In this document: piece after piece, positions 9,297 to 17,902 of the stretch
Position numbering within the stretch: the first letter of the stretch is position 1
Layout of the letters: every line of letters begins with the position of its first letter
Assembly (NCBI RefSeq): GCF_024347055.1
Contig: NZ_AP024895.1
Coordinates: 1 to 64,000 of the forward strand
Length of the DNA: 64,000 nucleotides
Reading direction: 5' to 3'
DNA from: Vibrio porteresiae DSM 19223
Lineage (GTDB): Bacteria; Pseudomonadota; Gammaproteobacteria; Enterobacterales; Vibrionaceae
The notes under the pieces: generated by a model
The model's input: only the letters and a program-made list of their open reading frames with translations
Database searches by the model: none
What the model was told of the DNA's origin: nothing
Translations under genes and position numbers: made by a program

Positions 9297-10397
9297 ATGA
9301 AATTTACCATTGAACGTAGCCACTTTATTAAGTCTCTACAGCAAGTGTCAGGCACTTTAGGTGGTCGAGCAACTTTGCCTATTTTGAGTAACCTGTTACT
9401 GAAAGTGGAAGAAAACCAACTTTCCATGACGGCGACCGACTTGGAAGTGGAGTTGGTGAGTCGTGTTGCGCTTGAAGGTGAATTTGAAGCGGGAGCCGTT
9501 ACTGTTCCTGCGCGTAAGTTTTTAGATATTTGCCGTGGTTTACCTGATTCTGCTGTGATCACCGTGGTTTTGGAAGGTGACCGAGTACAAGTGCACTCTG
9601 GTCGTAGTCGTTTTTCTCTTGCGACATTACCTGCGGCGGATTTCCCAAATATCGAAGATTGGCAGAGTGATGTAGAACTCACGATTACTCAAGGTGACTT
9701 GCGTAGTCTGATTGAAAAAACTCAGTTTTCAATGGCTAACCAAGATGTTCGTTACTATTTGAACGGTATGCTGTTTGAAATTGATGGCAACGTATTACGC
9801 TCTGTGGCAACTGACGGTCACCGCATGGCGGTTTCTAGTACTCAATTTGAGGCTAATCTTGCTCAAACCCAGTTGATTGTTCCTCGTAAAGGGGTTCTCG
9901 AGTTGGTGAAGTTGCTCGATGCACCAGAGCAAACTGTTACGCTGCAGATTGGTAGCTCTAATATTCGTGCAGAAGTGAATAACTTTATCTTCACTTCTAA
10001 ACTAGTCGATGGCCGCTTTCCTGACTATCGTCGCGTATTACCACAAAATACCAATAAAACATTGCAGGCAAGCTGTGACGAATTGCGTCAAGCTTTCTCC
10101 CGTGCGGCGATTTTGTCGAACGAGAAATTCCGTGGTGTTCGTGTTAACTTGGCGAATAACGAAATGCGTATTACTGCCAATAACCCTGAACAGGAAGAAG
10201 CGGAAGAGATGCTGGATGTCTCTTTTAGCGGTGACCCGATCGAAATTGGCTTTAACGTGAGTTATATCCTAGATGTGCTCAACACATTGCGTTGTGAAAA
10301 TGTGCGTTTTTCTATGTCCGATGCAAATGCTAGTGCGTTGGTTGAGAATGTAGAAGATGACAGCGCGATGTACGTTGTTATGCCAATTAGACTGTAG
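9297..10397 (+). CDS. dnaN: DnaN, DNA polymerase III beta sliding clamp
   Basis: A 366-residue clamp that forms a dimeric ring around DNA and tethers polymerase III and Hda. It starts MKFTIERSHFIKSLQQVSG and ends with the conserved YVVMPIRL, part of the hydrophobic cleft that binds clamp partners. Three repeated clamp domains fill the length. It follows dnaA by 49 bases and is likely co-transcribed with it. Confidence 0.99.
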   Translation: MKFTIERSHFIKSLQQVSGTLGGRATLPILSNLLLKVEENQLSMTATDLEVELVSRVALEGEFEAGAVTVPARKFLDICRGLPDSAVITVVLEGDRVQVHSGRSRFSLATLPAADFPNIEDWQSDVELTITQGDLRSLIEKTQFSMANQDVRYYLNGMLFEIDGNVLRSVATDGHRMAVSSTQFEANLAQTQLIVPRKGVLELVKLLDAPEQTVTLQIGSSNIRAEVNNFIFTSKLVDGRFPDYRRVLPQNTNKTLQASCDELRQAFSRAAILSNEKFRGVRVNLANNEMRITANNPEQEEAEEMLDVSFSGDPIEIGFNVSYILDVLNTLRCENVRFSMSDANASALVENVEDDSAMYVVMPIRL

Positions 10398-10417
10398 TTT
10401 CTGAGTTTATTTGCGCA

Positions 10418-11497
10418 ATGCCGCTTACTCGTCTCGTTATTTCGCAATTTCGCAACATCAAAGCCTGTGATATGTCTCTATCATCAGGCTTTAACTTTCT
10501 TATCGGGCCGAATGGCAGCGGTAAAACCAGTGTCCTAGAAGCGATTTATTTATTAGGTCATGGTCGTTCTTTTAAGAGTTCCATCACCGGGCGAGTGATT
10601 CAGAATGAGTGCCAAGAGCTGTTTGTTCATGGGCGTTTTTTGAACCCGGATCAATTTGAGTTACCAATTGGCATTAATAAGCAGCGTGATGGCTCAACAG
10701 AGGTTAAAATAGGCGGTCAGTCTGGCCAAAAATTGGCTCAGTTGGCTCAAGTATTGCCACTGCAACTTATTCATCCGGAAGGGTTTGATTTACTGACGGA
10801 TGGACCTAAGCAACGACGTGCATTTATCGATTGGGGTGTCTTTCATTCGGAACCCGCATTTTTTGATGCATGGGGTAGGTTTAAGCGTCTGAGTAAACAG
10901 CGTAATGCGTTACTTAAAACAGCAAAAAGCTATCGAGAGTTGAGTTATTGGGACCAAGAGTTGGCGCGTTTAGCTGAGCAAATCGATGCTTGGCGTTGGC
11001 TTTATGTGGAACAGATTAAATCTGTCGCGCAAACATTGTGTTCTTCTTTTTTGCCTGAGTTCGAAGTGGCGGTAAAATATTATCGCGGCTGGGATAAAGA
11101 GACTCCGTATCAAGAGATATTGGAGAAGAATTTCGAAAGAGATCAACTGTTGGGTTACACCTTCAGCGGCCCTAATAAAGCCGATTTAAAAATAAAAGTG
11201 AATGGAACACCAGTGGAAGATGTTCTTTCACGAGGTCAGCTAAAATTGATGGTGTGTGCGTTGCGTGTTGCGCAGGGGCAGCACCTCACCGAACTGACAG
11301 GAAAGCAATGCATCTATTTAATTGATGATTTTGCCTCCGAACTAGATAGCCAACGTCGTAAGCGTCTTGCTGATTGCTTAAAATCGACGGGGGCTCAAGT
11401 ATTTGTAAGTTCTATTACTGAAAGCCAAGTTGCCGACATGATCGAGCCGAATAGCAAGATGTTTCATGTGGAACATGGCCAAATAGGGCAAGGATAA
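10418..11497 (+). CDS. recF: RecF, DNA gap-repair ATPase
   Basis: A 359-residue SMC-like ATPase that loads RecA at single-strand gaps with RecO and RecR. Walker A is GPNGSGKT (about residues 30-37), the ABC-type signature is LSRGQLKLM and Walker B is YLIDDFASELD. It begins 20 bases after dnaN and is followed by gyrB 19 bases later, the usual operon order. Confidence 0.98.
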   Translation: MPLTRLVISQFRNIKACDMSLSSGFNFLIGPNGSGKTSVLEAIYLLGHGRSFKSSITGRVIQNECQELFVHGRFLNPDQFELPIGINKQRDGSTEVKIGGQSGQKLAQLAQVLPLQLIHPEGFDLLTDGPKQRRAFIDWGVFHSEPAFFDAWGRFKRLSKQRNALLKTAKSYRELSYWDQELARLAEQIDAWRWLYVEQIKSVAQTLCSSFLPEFEVAVKYYRGWDKETPYQEILEKNFERDQLLGYTFSGPNKADLKIKVNGTPVEDVLSRGQLKLMVCALRVAQGQHLTELTGKQCIYLIDDFASELDSQRRKRLADCLKSTGAQVFVSSITESQVADMIEPNSKMFHVEHGQIGQG

Positions 11498-11516
11498 AAT
11501 AGTGAGAGAGTAACTC

Positions 11517-13934
11517 ATGTCGAATAATTACGATTCATCGAGTATTAAAGTACTGAAGGGTCTGGATGCGGTACGTAAGCGTCCTGGTATGTACATCGGG
11601 GACACAGATGATGGCACCGGTCTACACCACATGGTTTTTGAGGTAGTGGATAACTCAATTGATGAAGCGTTAGCGGGTTACTGTAAAGATATCGTAGTAA
11701 CGATTCACGAAGATAATTCCGTTTCTGTCAGCGATGACGGCCGTGGTATTCCAACTGAGTTGCACCCGGAAGAAAAAGTCTCTGCTGCTGAAGTTATTAT
11801 GACGGTCCTGCACGCTGGTGGTAAATTCGATGACAACTCATACAAGGTGTCTGGTGGTTTGCACGGCGTAGGTGTTTCTGTTGTAAACGCCCTATCAGAA
11901 AAAGTGGTACTGACCATTTATCGTAACGGTAAAATCCATACTCAAACTTATCACCATGGTGTACCTGATGCTCCATTGGCTGAAGTGGGTGAAACTGATC
12001 GTTCTGGTACAACAGTGCGTTTCTGGCCAAGTGCCGCTACGTTTACCAATATTGAATTCCAATATGAAATTTTGGCAAAACGTCTACGCGAACTGTCATT
12101 CCTAAACTCAGGTGTGTCAATTCATCTACGTGATGAGCGTGAAGATGACAAACAAAACCACTATATGTACGACGGTGGTATTAAAGCGTTTGTAACTCAC
12201 TTAAACCGCAATAAAACGCCAATTCATGAGAAAGTATTCCACTTTGTTCAAGAGCGTGAAGACGGTATTACCGTTGAAGTGGCTCTACAGTGGAACGATG
12301 GTTTCCAAGAAAACATCTACTGTTTTACCAACAACATCCCTCAACGCGATGGTGGTACTCACTTAGCGGGCTTCCGTGCAGCACTTACTCGTACTCTGAA
12401 TACCTATATGGATAAAGAAGGCTACAGTAAGAAAGCAAAAACTGCGACGTCAGGTGATGATGCTCGTGAAGGTTTGACTGCTGTTATTTCAGTTAAAGTG
12501 CCAGATCCTAAGTTCTCTAGCCAAACCAAAGATAAGCTTGTCTCTTCTGAGGTGAAATCGGCTGTGGAATCTACCATGGGCGAGAAGATGTCGGATTACT
12601 TGGTTGAGCATCCAAACGAAGCGAAAACCATTTGTTCGAAAATCATCGATGCTGCTCGTGCTCGTGAAGCGGCGCGTAAAGCTCGTGAAATGACTCGTCG
12701 TAAAGGCGCTCTTGATTTAGCAGGCCTGCCAGGCAAGCTAGCAGACTGCCAAGAAAAAGACCCTGCTCTTTCTGAACTCTACATAGTGGAAGGGGACTCA
12801 GCGGGCGGTTCGGCAAAACAAGGTCGTAACCGTAAGAATCAAGCGATTCTGCCGCTGAAAGGTAAAATTTTGAACGTTGAGAAAGCTCGTTTTGACAAGA
12901 TGCTCTCTTCTCAAGAAGTAGCAACACTGATTACTGCACTTGGTTGTGGTATCGGTCGTGACGAGTACAACCCAGATAAACTTCGTTACCACAACATCAT
13001 CATCATGACCGATGCGGACGTCGATGGTGCGCACATTCGTACGCTACTGTTGACCTTCTTCTATCGTCAAATGCCTGAATTGATCGAACGTGGTTACGTG
13101 TACATCGCTCAGCCACCTCTTTACAAAGTGAAGAAAGGTAAGCAAGAGCAGTACATCAAAGATGAAGAAGCAATGACCCAATACCAAATTTCTTTGGCCT
13201 TGGATGGTGCTTCTCTGCACGTTAATGCAAATGCGCCTGCGCTGGCTGGTGAACCACTTGAAAAATTGGTTCAAGAGTACAACGAAGTTGTGAAACTAAC
13301 GAAACGTATGAGCCGTCGTTACCCACACGCTTTGGTGTACGAGTTCACCTATGTTCCTCGTTTGACTGAAGAGCTACGTAAGACTGAAGCGGATGTGGAT
13401 GCATGGACTGCGAAACTAGTAGAACAGTTGAATGCGAAAGAAGTTGGTGCAAGCCAGTACAACTACGAAGTACAGTTTGACCAAGAAAACAACACTTACT
13501 TGCCTCGTATCATTGTTCGTACTAACGGTGTGACTCACGAATATTTGATCAGTACTGATCTACTGAACTCAAAAGAGTACGCAAAAATTGCCGATCTTTC
13601 TGAGTCTCTAGATAGCTTGATCGAAGAAGGTGCACACGTGAAACGTGGTGAGCGTATTCAACCGGTAAGCAGCTTCTCGCAAGCGATTGATTGGTTAGTG
13701 AAAGAGTCTCGTCGTGGTCTAGCGGTACAGCGATACAAAGGTTTGGGCGAAATGAACCCTGACCAACTTTGGGAAACCACAATGGACCCAGACACTCGTC
13801 GTATGCTGCGTGTTACTATTGAAGATGCAGTTGGAGCGGATGAGCTGTTCACTACATTGATGGGTGACCAAGTTGAACCTCGTCGTGCCTTCATTGAAAA
13901 CAACGCACTGAAAGTAGCTAACCTAGACGTTTAG
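11517..13934 (+). CDS. gyrB: GyrB, DNA gyrase subunit B
   Basis: An 805-residue gyrase ATPase subunit. The GHKL ATPase domain has GDTDDGTGLHHMVFEVVDNSIDEA and DDGRGIP. The TOPRIM domain carries EGDSAGGSAKQGR and the metal-binding MTDADVDGAHI. It also has the roughly 170-residue insert typical of gamma-proteobacterial GyrB. The tail ends in the QRYKGLGEMNPDQLWET region. With GyrA (not in this window) it introduces negative supercoils. Confidence 0.99.
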   Translation: MSNNYDSSSIKVLKGLDAVRKRPGMYIGDTDDGTGLHHMVFEVVDNSIDEALAGYCKDIVVTIHEDNSVSVSDDGRGIPTELHPEEKVSAAEVIMTVLHAGGKFDDNSYKVSGGLHGVGVSVVNALSEKVVLTIYRNGKIHTQTYHHGVPDAPLAEVGETDRSGTTVRFWPSAATFTNIEFQYEILAKRLRELSFLNSGVSIHLRDEREDDKQNHYMYDGGIKAFVTHLNRNKTPIHEKVFHFVQEREDGITVEVALQWNDGFQENIYCFTNNIPQRDGGTHLAGFRAALTRTLNTYMDKEGYSKKAKTATSGDDAREGLTAVISVKVPDPKFSSQTKDKLVSSEVKSAVESTMGEKMSDYLVEHPNEAKTICSKIIDAARAREAARKAREMTRRKGALDLAGLPGKLADCQEKDPALSELYIVEGDSAGGSAKQGRNRKNQAILPLKGKILNVEKARFDKMLSSQEVATLITALGCGIGRDEYNPDKLRYHNIIIMTDADVDGAHIRTLLLTFFYRQMPELIERGYVYIAQPPLYKVKKGKQEQYIKDEEAMTQYQISLALDGASLHVNANAPALAGEPLEKLVQEYNEVVKLTKRMSRRYPHALVYEFTYVPRLTEELRKTEADVDAWTAKLVEQLNAKEVGASQYNYEVQFDQENNTYLPRIIVRTNGVTHEYLISTDLLNSKEYAKIADLSESLDSLIEEGAHVKRGERIQPVSSFSQAIDWLVKESRRGLAVQRYKGLGEMNPDQLWETTMDPDTRRMLRVTIEDAVGADELFTTLMGDQVEPRRAFIENNALKVANLDV

Positions 13935-13958
13935 TTGCTATCACGAGTTTGAATATGA

Positions 13959-13984
13959 AAACCACTCTCCGGAGTGGTTTTTTT
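13959..13984 (+). terminator. Terminator after gyrB
   Basis: Stem AAACCACTC/GAGTGGTTT with loop TCCG, followed by a T run, 25 bases past the gyrB stop. Confidence 0.95.
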
Positions 13985-14159
13985 ATATCTATGCAAAATA
14001 TTACAACGTCATTCTTGGTTCTTTGATGCAAGTTGATGCTAGTTAGTTTCAGTCAGCATCAAGGTAAAAGAGAAAGCTTCGTGGACTTTGTTAAAGTAAC
14101 CCGATAGAGTAAAAATATTATATAAAAGCATACTTATGCATTACTTAACGGATGTCATT

Positions 14160-14936
14160 ATGAAGCGAGCAAGTTTACTTTTTTTAGTTTTATCTTCTCT
14201 TTGGTCAGTTGGAAGCTACGCAGCTAAAGACGATACTATTCGCATTGGTGTTGATGCGACCTTTGCCCCATTCGAATTTACGAAGCCAGATGGTTCTTTG
14301 TCCGGTTTTGAAATTGATCTTGGCAATGCCATCTGTAAAGAGATCCAGAAAAAGTGTGAATGGGTTCCTTCTAACTTTGATGGCCTGATCCCAAGCCTTA
14401 ATGTGAATCGTATTGACGCGGTAATGTCGTCTCTTGGTGTGTCGGAAAAGCGCCGCAAGCAAGTGTTGTTTACTGATATTGTTTGGACGGGTTTTTCCTC
14501 TATGTTAAGCCGTGCTGATTTGCATCTACAACCCACCGTCGAATCTCTCAAAGGCAAAGTGATTGGTGTGCAGCAAGGTACGATGCAAGAGCACTATGTG
14601 CGTGAGCGTTTCGCTAACCATGGTGTGCAGGTACAAACCTACCAAGATCAAGACCAAGTGTATGCGGACTTAATCAATGGCCGAATTGATGTCTCTTTCC
14701 AGGATATGTTGCAAGCACAGTTTGATTTTATTGATGCGGGTAAACACAGTGATTTCACTAACCTAAGAGTGGAAGATAAATTGTTGCCTGCCGATTCAGC
14801 GATTGCGGTGAAAAAAGGTAATGAGAAATTGGTCGCGTTGTTCAACGATGGGCTGAAAAAAATCCATGCTGATGGTACTTATAACCGTATTCAACGTCAG
14901 TATTTTGGTGATTTGAACCTTTATCGCGGTCAATAA
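14160..14936 (+). CDS. Basic amino-acid periplasmic binding protein (HisJ/ArtJ-like)
   Basis: A 258-residue family-3 solute-binding protein. The signal peptide MKRASLLFLVLSSLWSVGSYA is followed by the mature start KDDTIRIGVDATFAPFEF. CKEIQKKCEWVPSNFDGLIPSL and IDAVMSSLGVSEKRRK are typical of the lysine/arginine/ornithine and histidine binding group; the two cysteines probably form a disulfide. No permease or ATPase gene is adjacent, so it may work with a transporter encoded elsewhere. The ATG at 14160 fits the signal peptide; an upstream ATG at 14136 is less likely. Confidence 0.85.
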   Translation: MKRASLLFLVLSSLWSVGSYAAKDDTIRIGVDATFAPFEFTKPDGSLSGFEIDLGNAICKEIQKKCEWVPSNFDGLIPSLNVNRIDAVMSSLGVSEKRRKQVLFTDIVWTGFSSMLSRADLHLQPTVESLKGKVIGVQQGTMQEHYVRERFANHGVQVQTYQDQDQVYADLINGRIDVSFQDMLQAQFDFIDAGKHSDFTNLRVEDKLLPADSAIAVKKGNEKLVALFNDGLKKIHADGTYNRIQRQYFGDLNLYRGQ

Positions 14937-15045
14937 CATGCAACGTCGATGGTATTTTTAGTGCCAGGACGATAATACAACTTGTTGAGTGAAAGGCAGC
15001 TAAAGAAAATAGCTGTCTTTGTTTTTAAAGAGTTAGACGTTTCCT

Positions 15046-16158
15046 ATGCAACATAAACAACACCCTTTGATTTCTCCTGTACCAGGAACATCTCGCCACG
15101 TGGATAGTTTTCATTTTGGCTGTCGTGGTAATGGTAAAAAAGTCTATATCCAAGCTTCTTTGCATGCCGATGAGCTGCCAGGCATGCTGGTGGCATGGCA
15201 ATTAAAGCAAATGCTAAAAACGCTTGAGCAAGAGGGGAAGCTTAACGGTGAAGTGGTACTCGTACCGGTAGCTAACCCAATTGGGCAAAACCAACATCTG
15301 ATGGATGTTCATCTTGGCCGCTATGAATTGGAAACGGGGCAGAACTTTAATCGTGGTTACAAAGATACCTTCCCTGAAGTAAAACAGCAGGTTGCGGAAC
15401 GCTTAACCAAGGATGTCGATGCGAATAAACAACTGATTCGTGAGTCGATGCTCAATGCACTTGCTAAATGGCAACCGCAAACTGAATTGCAATCACAGCA
15501 GAAAGTATTGCAAACACTAAGTTGTGATTCCGATGTGATGCTGGATCTGCACTGTGACTTTGAGGCTGCGTTGCACCTCTACAGTACCTATTATTCTTGG
15601 TCGGGCATTGAACCTTTAGCTCGCTGTTTGGGTTCTAAGGCGAATATGCTCGCGGATGATACGGGTGGAAACCCATTTGATTGCAGTACGGATATGGTAT
15701 GGCAGCGATTGAATGCTGAGTTTGGGGATATGATTCCGCAAGGTTGTCTTGGTGCGACGGTGGAGCTCCGTGGTCAAGCGGATGTCACTGATGAATATGC
15801 TGAGCATGATGCTAAAGCGATTGTGGCTTATTTAGTATGGCTTGGTGTCGTGGCTGGCGATGCTGATGATATGCCAGAGACGCTAGCCCCAAGTAGCGAT
15901 CTTGCAGCGGTTGAAACATTAAAAACGACGCAGGGTGGAGTGTTAGTCCTTAAAGTTCAACCTGGTGATTGGGTGGAAGCGGGGCAAATATTTGCTCAGG
16001 TGATAGATCCGATTACCGATTCTATTGAAGAAGTCCGCGTCACTCAGGCTGGCTATGTGTATTCGCGAACCATACGCAGAATGGCAACCGCTGGCATGTT
16101 GATTGGTAATGTTGCAGGCAGTGAGATCATCCGCAGTGGTTACTTGTTAGCTCCATAG
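15046..16158 (+). CDS. Succinylglutamate desuccinylase/aspartoacylase family protein
   Basis: A 370-residue zinc hydrolase of the AstE/AspA (M14-like) family. The zinc ligands are seen in SLHADELPG (His and Glu) and MLDLHCDFE (His); TVELRGQ holds the likely catalytic glutamate. The C-terminal 70 residues look like a lipoyl-like beta barrel (GGVLVLKVQPGDWVEAGQIFAQV). It would remove an acyl or amino-acid group from a small amide. It lies 109 bases after the basic amino-acid binding protein gene, suggesting a shared nitrogen or amino-acid theme. The substrate is unknown. Confidence 0.85.
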   Translation: MQHKQHPLISPVPGTSRHVDSFHFGCRGNGKKVYIQASLHADELPGMLVAWQLKQMLKTLEQEGKLNGEVVLVPVANPIGQNQHLMDVHLGRYELETGQNFNRGYKDTFPEVKQQVAERLTKDVDANKQLIRESMLNALAKWQPQTELQSQQKVLQTLSCDSDVMLDLHCDFEAALHLYSTYYSWSGIEPLARCLGSKANMLADDTGGNPFDCSTDMVWQRLNAEFGDMIPQGCLGATVELRGQADVTDEYAEHDAKAIVAYLVWLGVVAGDADDMPETLAPSSDLAAVETLKTTQGGVLVLKVQPGDWVEAGQIFAQVIDPITDSIEEVRVTQAGYVYSRTIRRMATAGMLIGNVAGSEIIRSGYLLAP

Positions 16159-17049
16159 TTAAAAGTTTTCTGCCGCTGTAAAAATGTGTGGATTATCTAT
16201 AGAGCTGGAAGAGGTTAGTCTCGATAAAATAGCAGGGGAGATGTGTTCGCTCGCTATTTTGAGCAGTTTGACCCCTTTCAGTTTTTCTCGCAGAGAAAGT
16301 GTATCGCTGATTTTTTCAAATACCACGCGTGAGGTGAACGGAATCCGTGAATTTCTGCCTTGAATTCCCATGGTCAGCCCGGAAAGCAGATGTACATTAC
16401 CTTTGGTCGCACCGTATAAAATCGTCTGCGATACCGCGCGCTGGCAATGTACGCTGTAATCCACAATTTGCAGTCTCTCACCTAATAGCATCACGACACC
16501 CACGAATTTGCCAATTTCATACCCATCTAACATGGCCTGCCCCGGCTCTGCACGTTCATAAAAATGGGAATAACCAATACCATTACGCTGACTTATGCGG
16601 GCAAACCCTTTACTGATACAGCCTGGATAAGATGGGGTCATGTAGTAGTAGTAATAGTCACCAAGGTATTTTTCTAACTCATTGCCCGAGCGTTGCAGCA
16701 TTTGTTCGATATGTTGGGTATGGCGCTCTGAACTCGGAGAATCGCCCCAAATGTCTGGCGATTCCCAAGTCCGTTCTTGACTAGAAATCAGAGACTTAAA
16801 GATTTTTGGTTCAAATTGGATCTCATCAGTGTCGACGCCGAAGAAGTCACACAGTTTCCGCAAACTCTGAATGGTCGGTGTGGTATTACCATTTAGATAT
16901 TTTGATAACTGCTGGCGATTGATCCCCATTTTGCGTGCGCATTCGGAGACGCTGCCTACATAGCTGCACAATAAACGAAGGTTAATCGCAAGGTAATCTG
17001 TCTGCATAAAAAGGGTCTTCAACCAGTGAATCTGCTCTCTTTGTAACAT
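16159..17049 (-). CDS. XRE-type helix-turn-helix transcriptional regulator
   Basis: A 296-residue protein with an N-terminal Cro/C1-type HTH (about residues 24-60, VSECARKMGINRQQLSKYLNG) and a long C-terminal domain of unknown ligand. Its stop abuts the stop of the AstE/AspA-like gene head to head (16158/16159) with no spacer and no visible terminator. It could control the neighbouring binding-protein and hydrolase genes, but this is only suggested by position. Confidence 0.8.
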   Translation of the reverse strand: MLQREQIHWLKTLFMQTDYLAINLRLLCSYVGSVSECARKMGINRQQLSKYLNGNTTPTIQSLRKLCDFFGVDTDEIQFEPKIFKSLISSQERTWESPDIWGDSPSSERHTQHIEQMLQRSGNELEKYLGDYYYYYMTPSYPGCISKGFARISQRNGIGYSHFYERAEPGQAMLDGYEIGKFVGVVMLLGERLQIVDYSVHCQRAVSQTILYGATKGNVHLLSGLTMGIQGRNSRIPFTSRVVFEKISDTLSLREKLKGVKLLKIASEHISPAILSRLTSSSSIDNPHIFTAAENF

Positions 17050-17122
17050 AGTTTAGCCATTATCTTAATCCCTTCAGCATTGGTCGCTTTTTCTCCGAAC
17101 AAAAAATTTTTTTAAAAATTCC

Positions 17123-17150
17123 CTTGAAAGCGATTTGAGCGGCCTTATAT
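17123..17150 (+). promoter_or_regulatory. Predicted sigma-32 (RpoH) heat-shock promoter of ibpA
   Basis: CTTGAAA at 17123-17129 matches the RpoH -35 element. CCTTATAT at 17143-17150, 13 bases later, is an acceptable -10 element. It gives a leader of about 170 bases before ibpA, the usual size of a ROSE-containing leader. Confidence 0.7.
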
Positions 17151-17159
17151 CTATTGGTG

Positions 17160-17332
17160 AAGAGGATGCCGATAGGGCCTCTGGAATAGGAATCGATGTG
17201 GATCGCTCAATGAGGACCGCATCCCTAAACAATATGTACCTTGATGGGCTCATGTCATTGATGAATGAGATGCCATCACATAGCGACTTTCATATCGCTA
17301 TGACTATTGCTTAAACAACGAGGATAGTAATG
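17160..17332 (+). promoter_or_regulatory. ROSE-type RNA thermometer in the ibpA leader
   Basis: The last hairpin pairs ACTATTGCTT (17303-17312) with GAGGATAGT (17320-17328). This buries the GAGGA ribosome site opposite the anti-SD TTGCT and leaves one bulged G, the hallmark of ROSE elements. An extra 7-bp hairpin ATAGCGA/TCGCTAT (17280-17301) lies just before it. Heat would melt the final stem and free ibpA translation. The pairing is read from sequence; the function follows the known family. Confidence 0.85.
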
Positions 17333-17785
17333 ATGAGAACTTTAGATTTCACTCCTTTATACCGCAACGCAATTGGTTTTGATCGTCTACTGAACATGAT
17401 GGAGTCTGGTGCTTCTAACAATACTCAGGGCGGTTACCCTCCATATAACATCGAACAAAAAGCGGAAAACCAATACCGCATTACCATGGCTGTTGCTGGA
17501 TTTTCTGAAGACGAATTGGATATTACCCAGCAAGAAACCAGCCTAGTTGTTAGTGGTAAACGTAAAGGCGAAGACGATAAAAATTATATTTATCAAGGTA
17601 TCGCTGAACGCGATTTTGAGCGCAAATTCCAATTGGCGGATTATGTAAAAGTCACTGGTGCTGCTATGGAAAATGGTTTGCTACACATTGATTTAGAACG
17701 CGAAATCCCAGAAGCAATGCAACCTCGCAAGATTGCGATCAATGGCAAAGCTCCGACTAATCTGTTGGAAGGCAAAAAAGAGTAA
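17330..17785 (+). CDS. ibpA: Small heat-shock protein IbpA (Hsp20)
   Basis: A 151-residue alpha-crystallin type chaperone that binds unfolding proteins and holds them for DnaK/ClpB. The start MMRTLDFTPLYRNAIGFDRLL is close to E. coli IbpA. The crystallin domain spans about residues 38-130, with YQGIAERDFERKFQLA and NGLLHIDLEREIPE. The C-terminal IAING stretch resembles the I-X-I docking motif. Control is double: a sigma-32 promoter and a ROSE thermometer. Only one ibp gene is present at this locus. Two adjacent ATG codons could serve as start. Confidence 0.96.
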   Translation: MMRTLDFTPLYRNAIGFDRLLNMMESGASNNTQGGYPPYNIEQKAENQYRITMAVAGFSEDELDITQQETSLVVSGKRKGEDDKNYIYQGIAERDFERKFQLADYVKVTGAAMENGLLHIDLEREIPEAMQPRKIAINGKAPTNLLEGKKE

Positions 17786-17830
17786 TCTTGATAGAATGCT
17801 AGCAAGATTGTTGCAGAGATAAAGAAGTGA

Positions 17831-17856
17831 AAGAGCACCGAATGGTGCTCTTTTTA
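17831..17856. terminator. Terminator after ibpA
   Basis: Stem AAGAGCACC/GGTGCTCTT with loop GAAT, followed by a T run on the plus strand. It lies between the convergent ibpA and avtA genes. Confidence 0.9.
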
Positions 17857-17902
17857 TTTGGTGAGATGCTCTTTATGCTTTTGGATCATAGTAACCTAAA
17901 AG

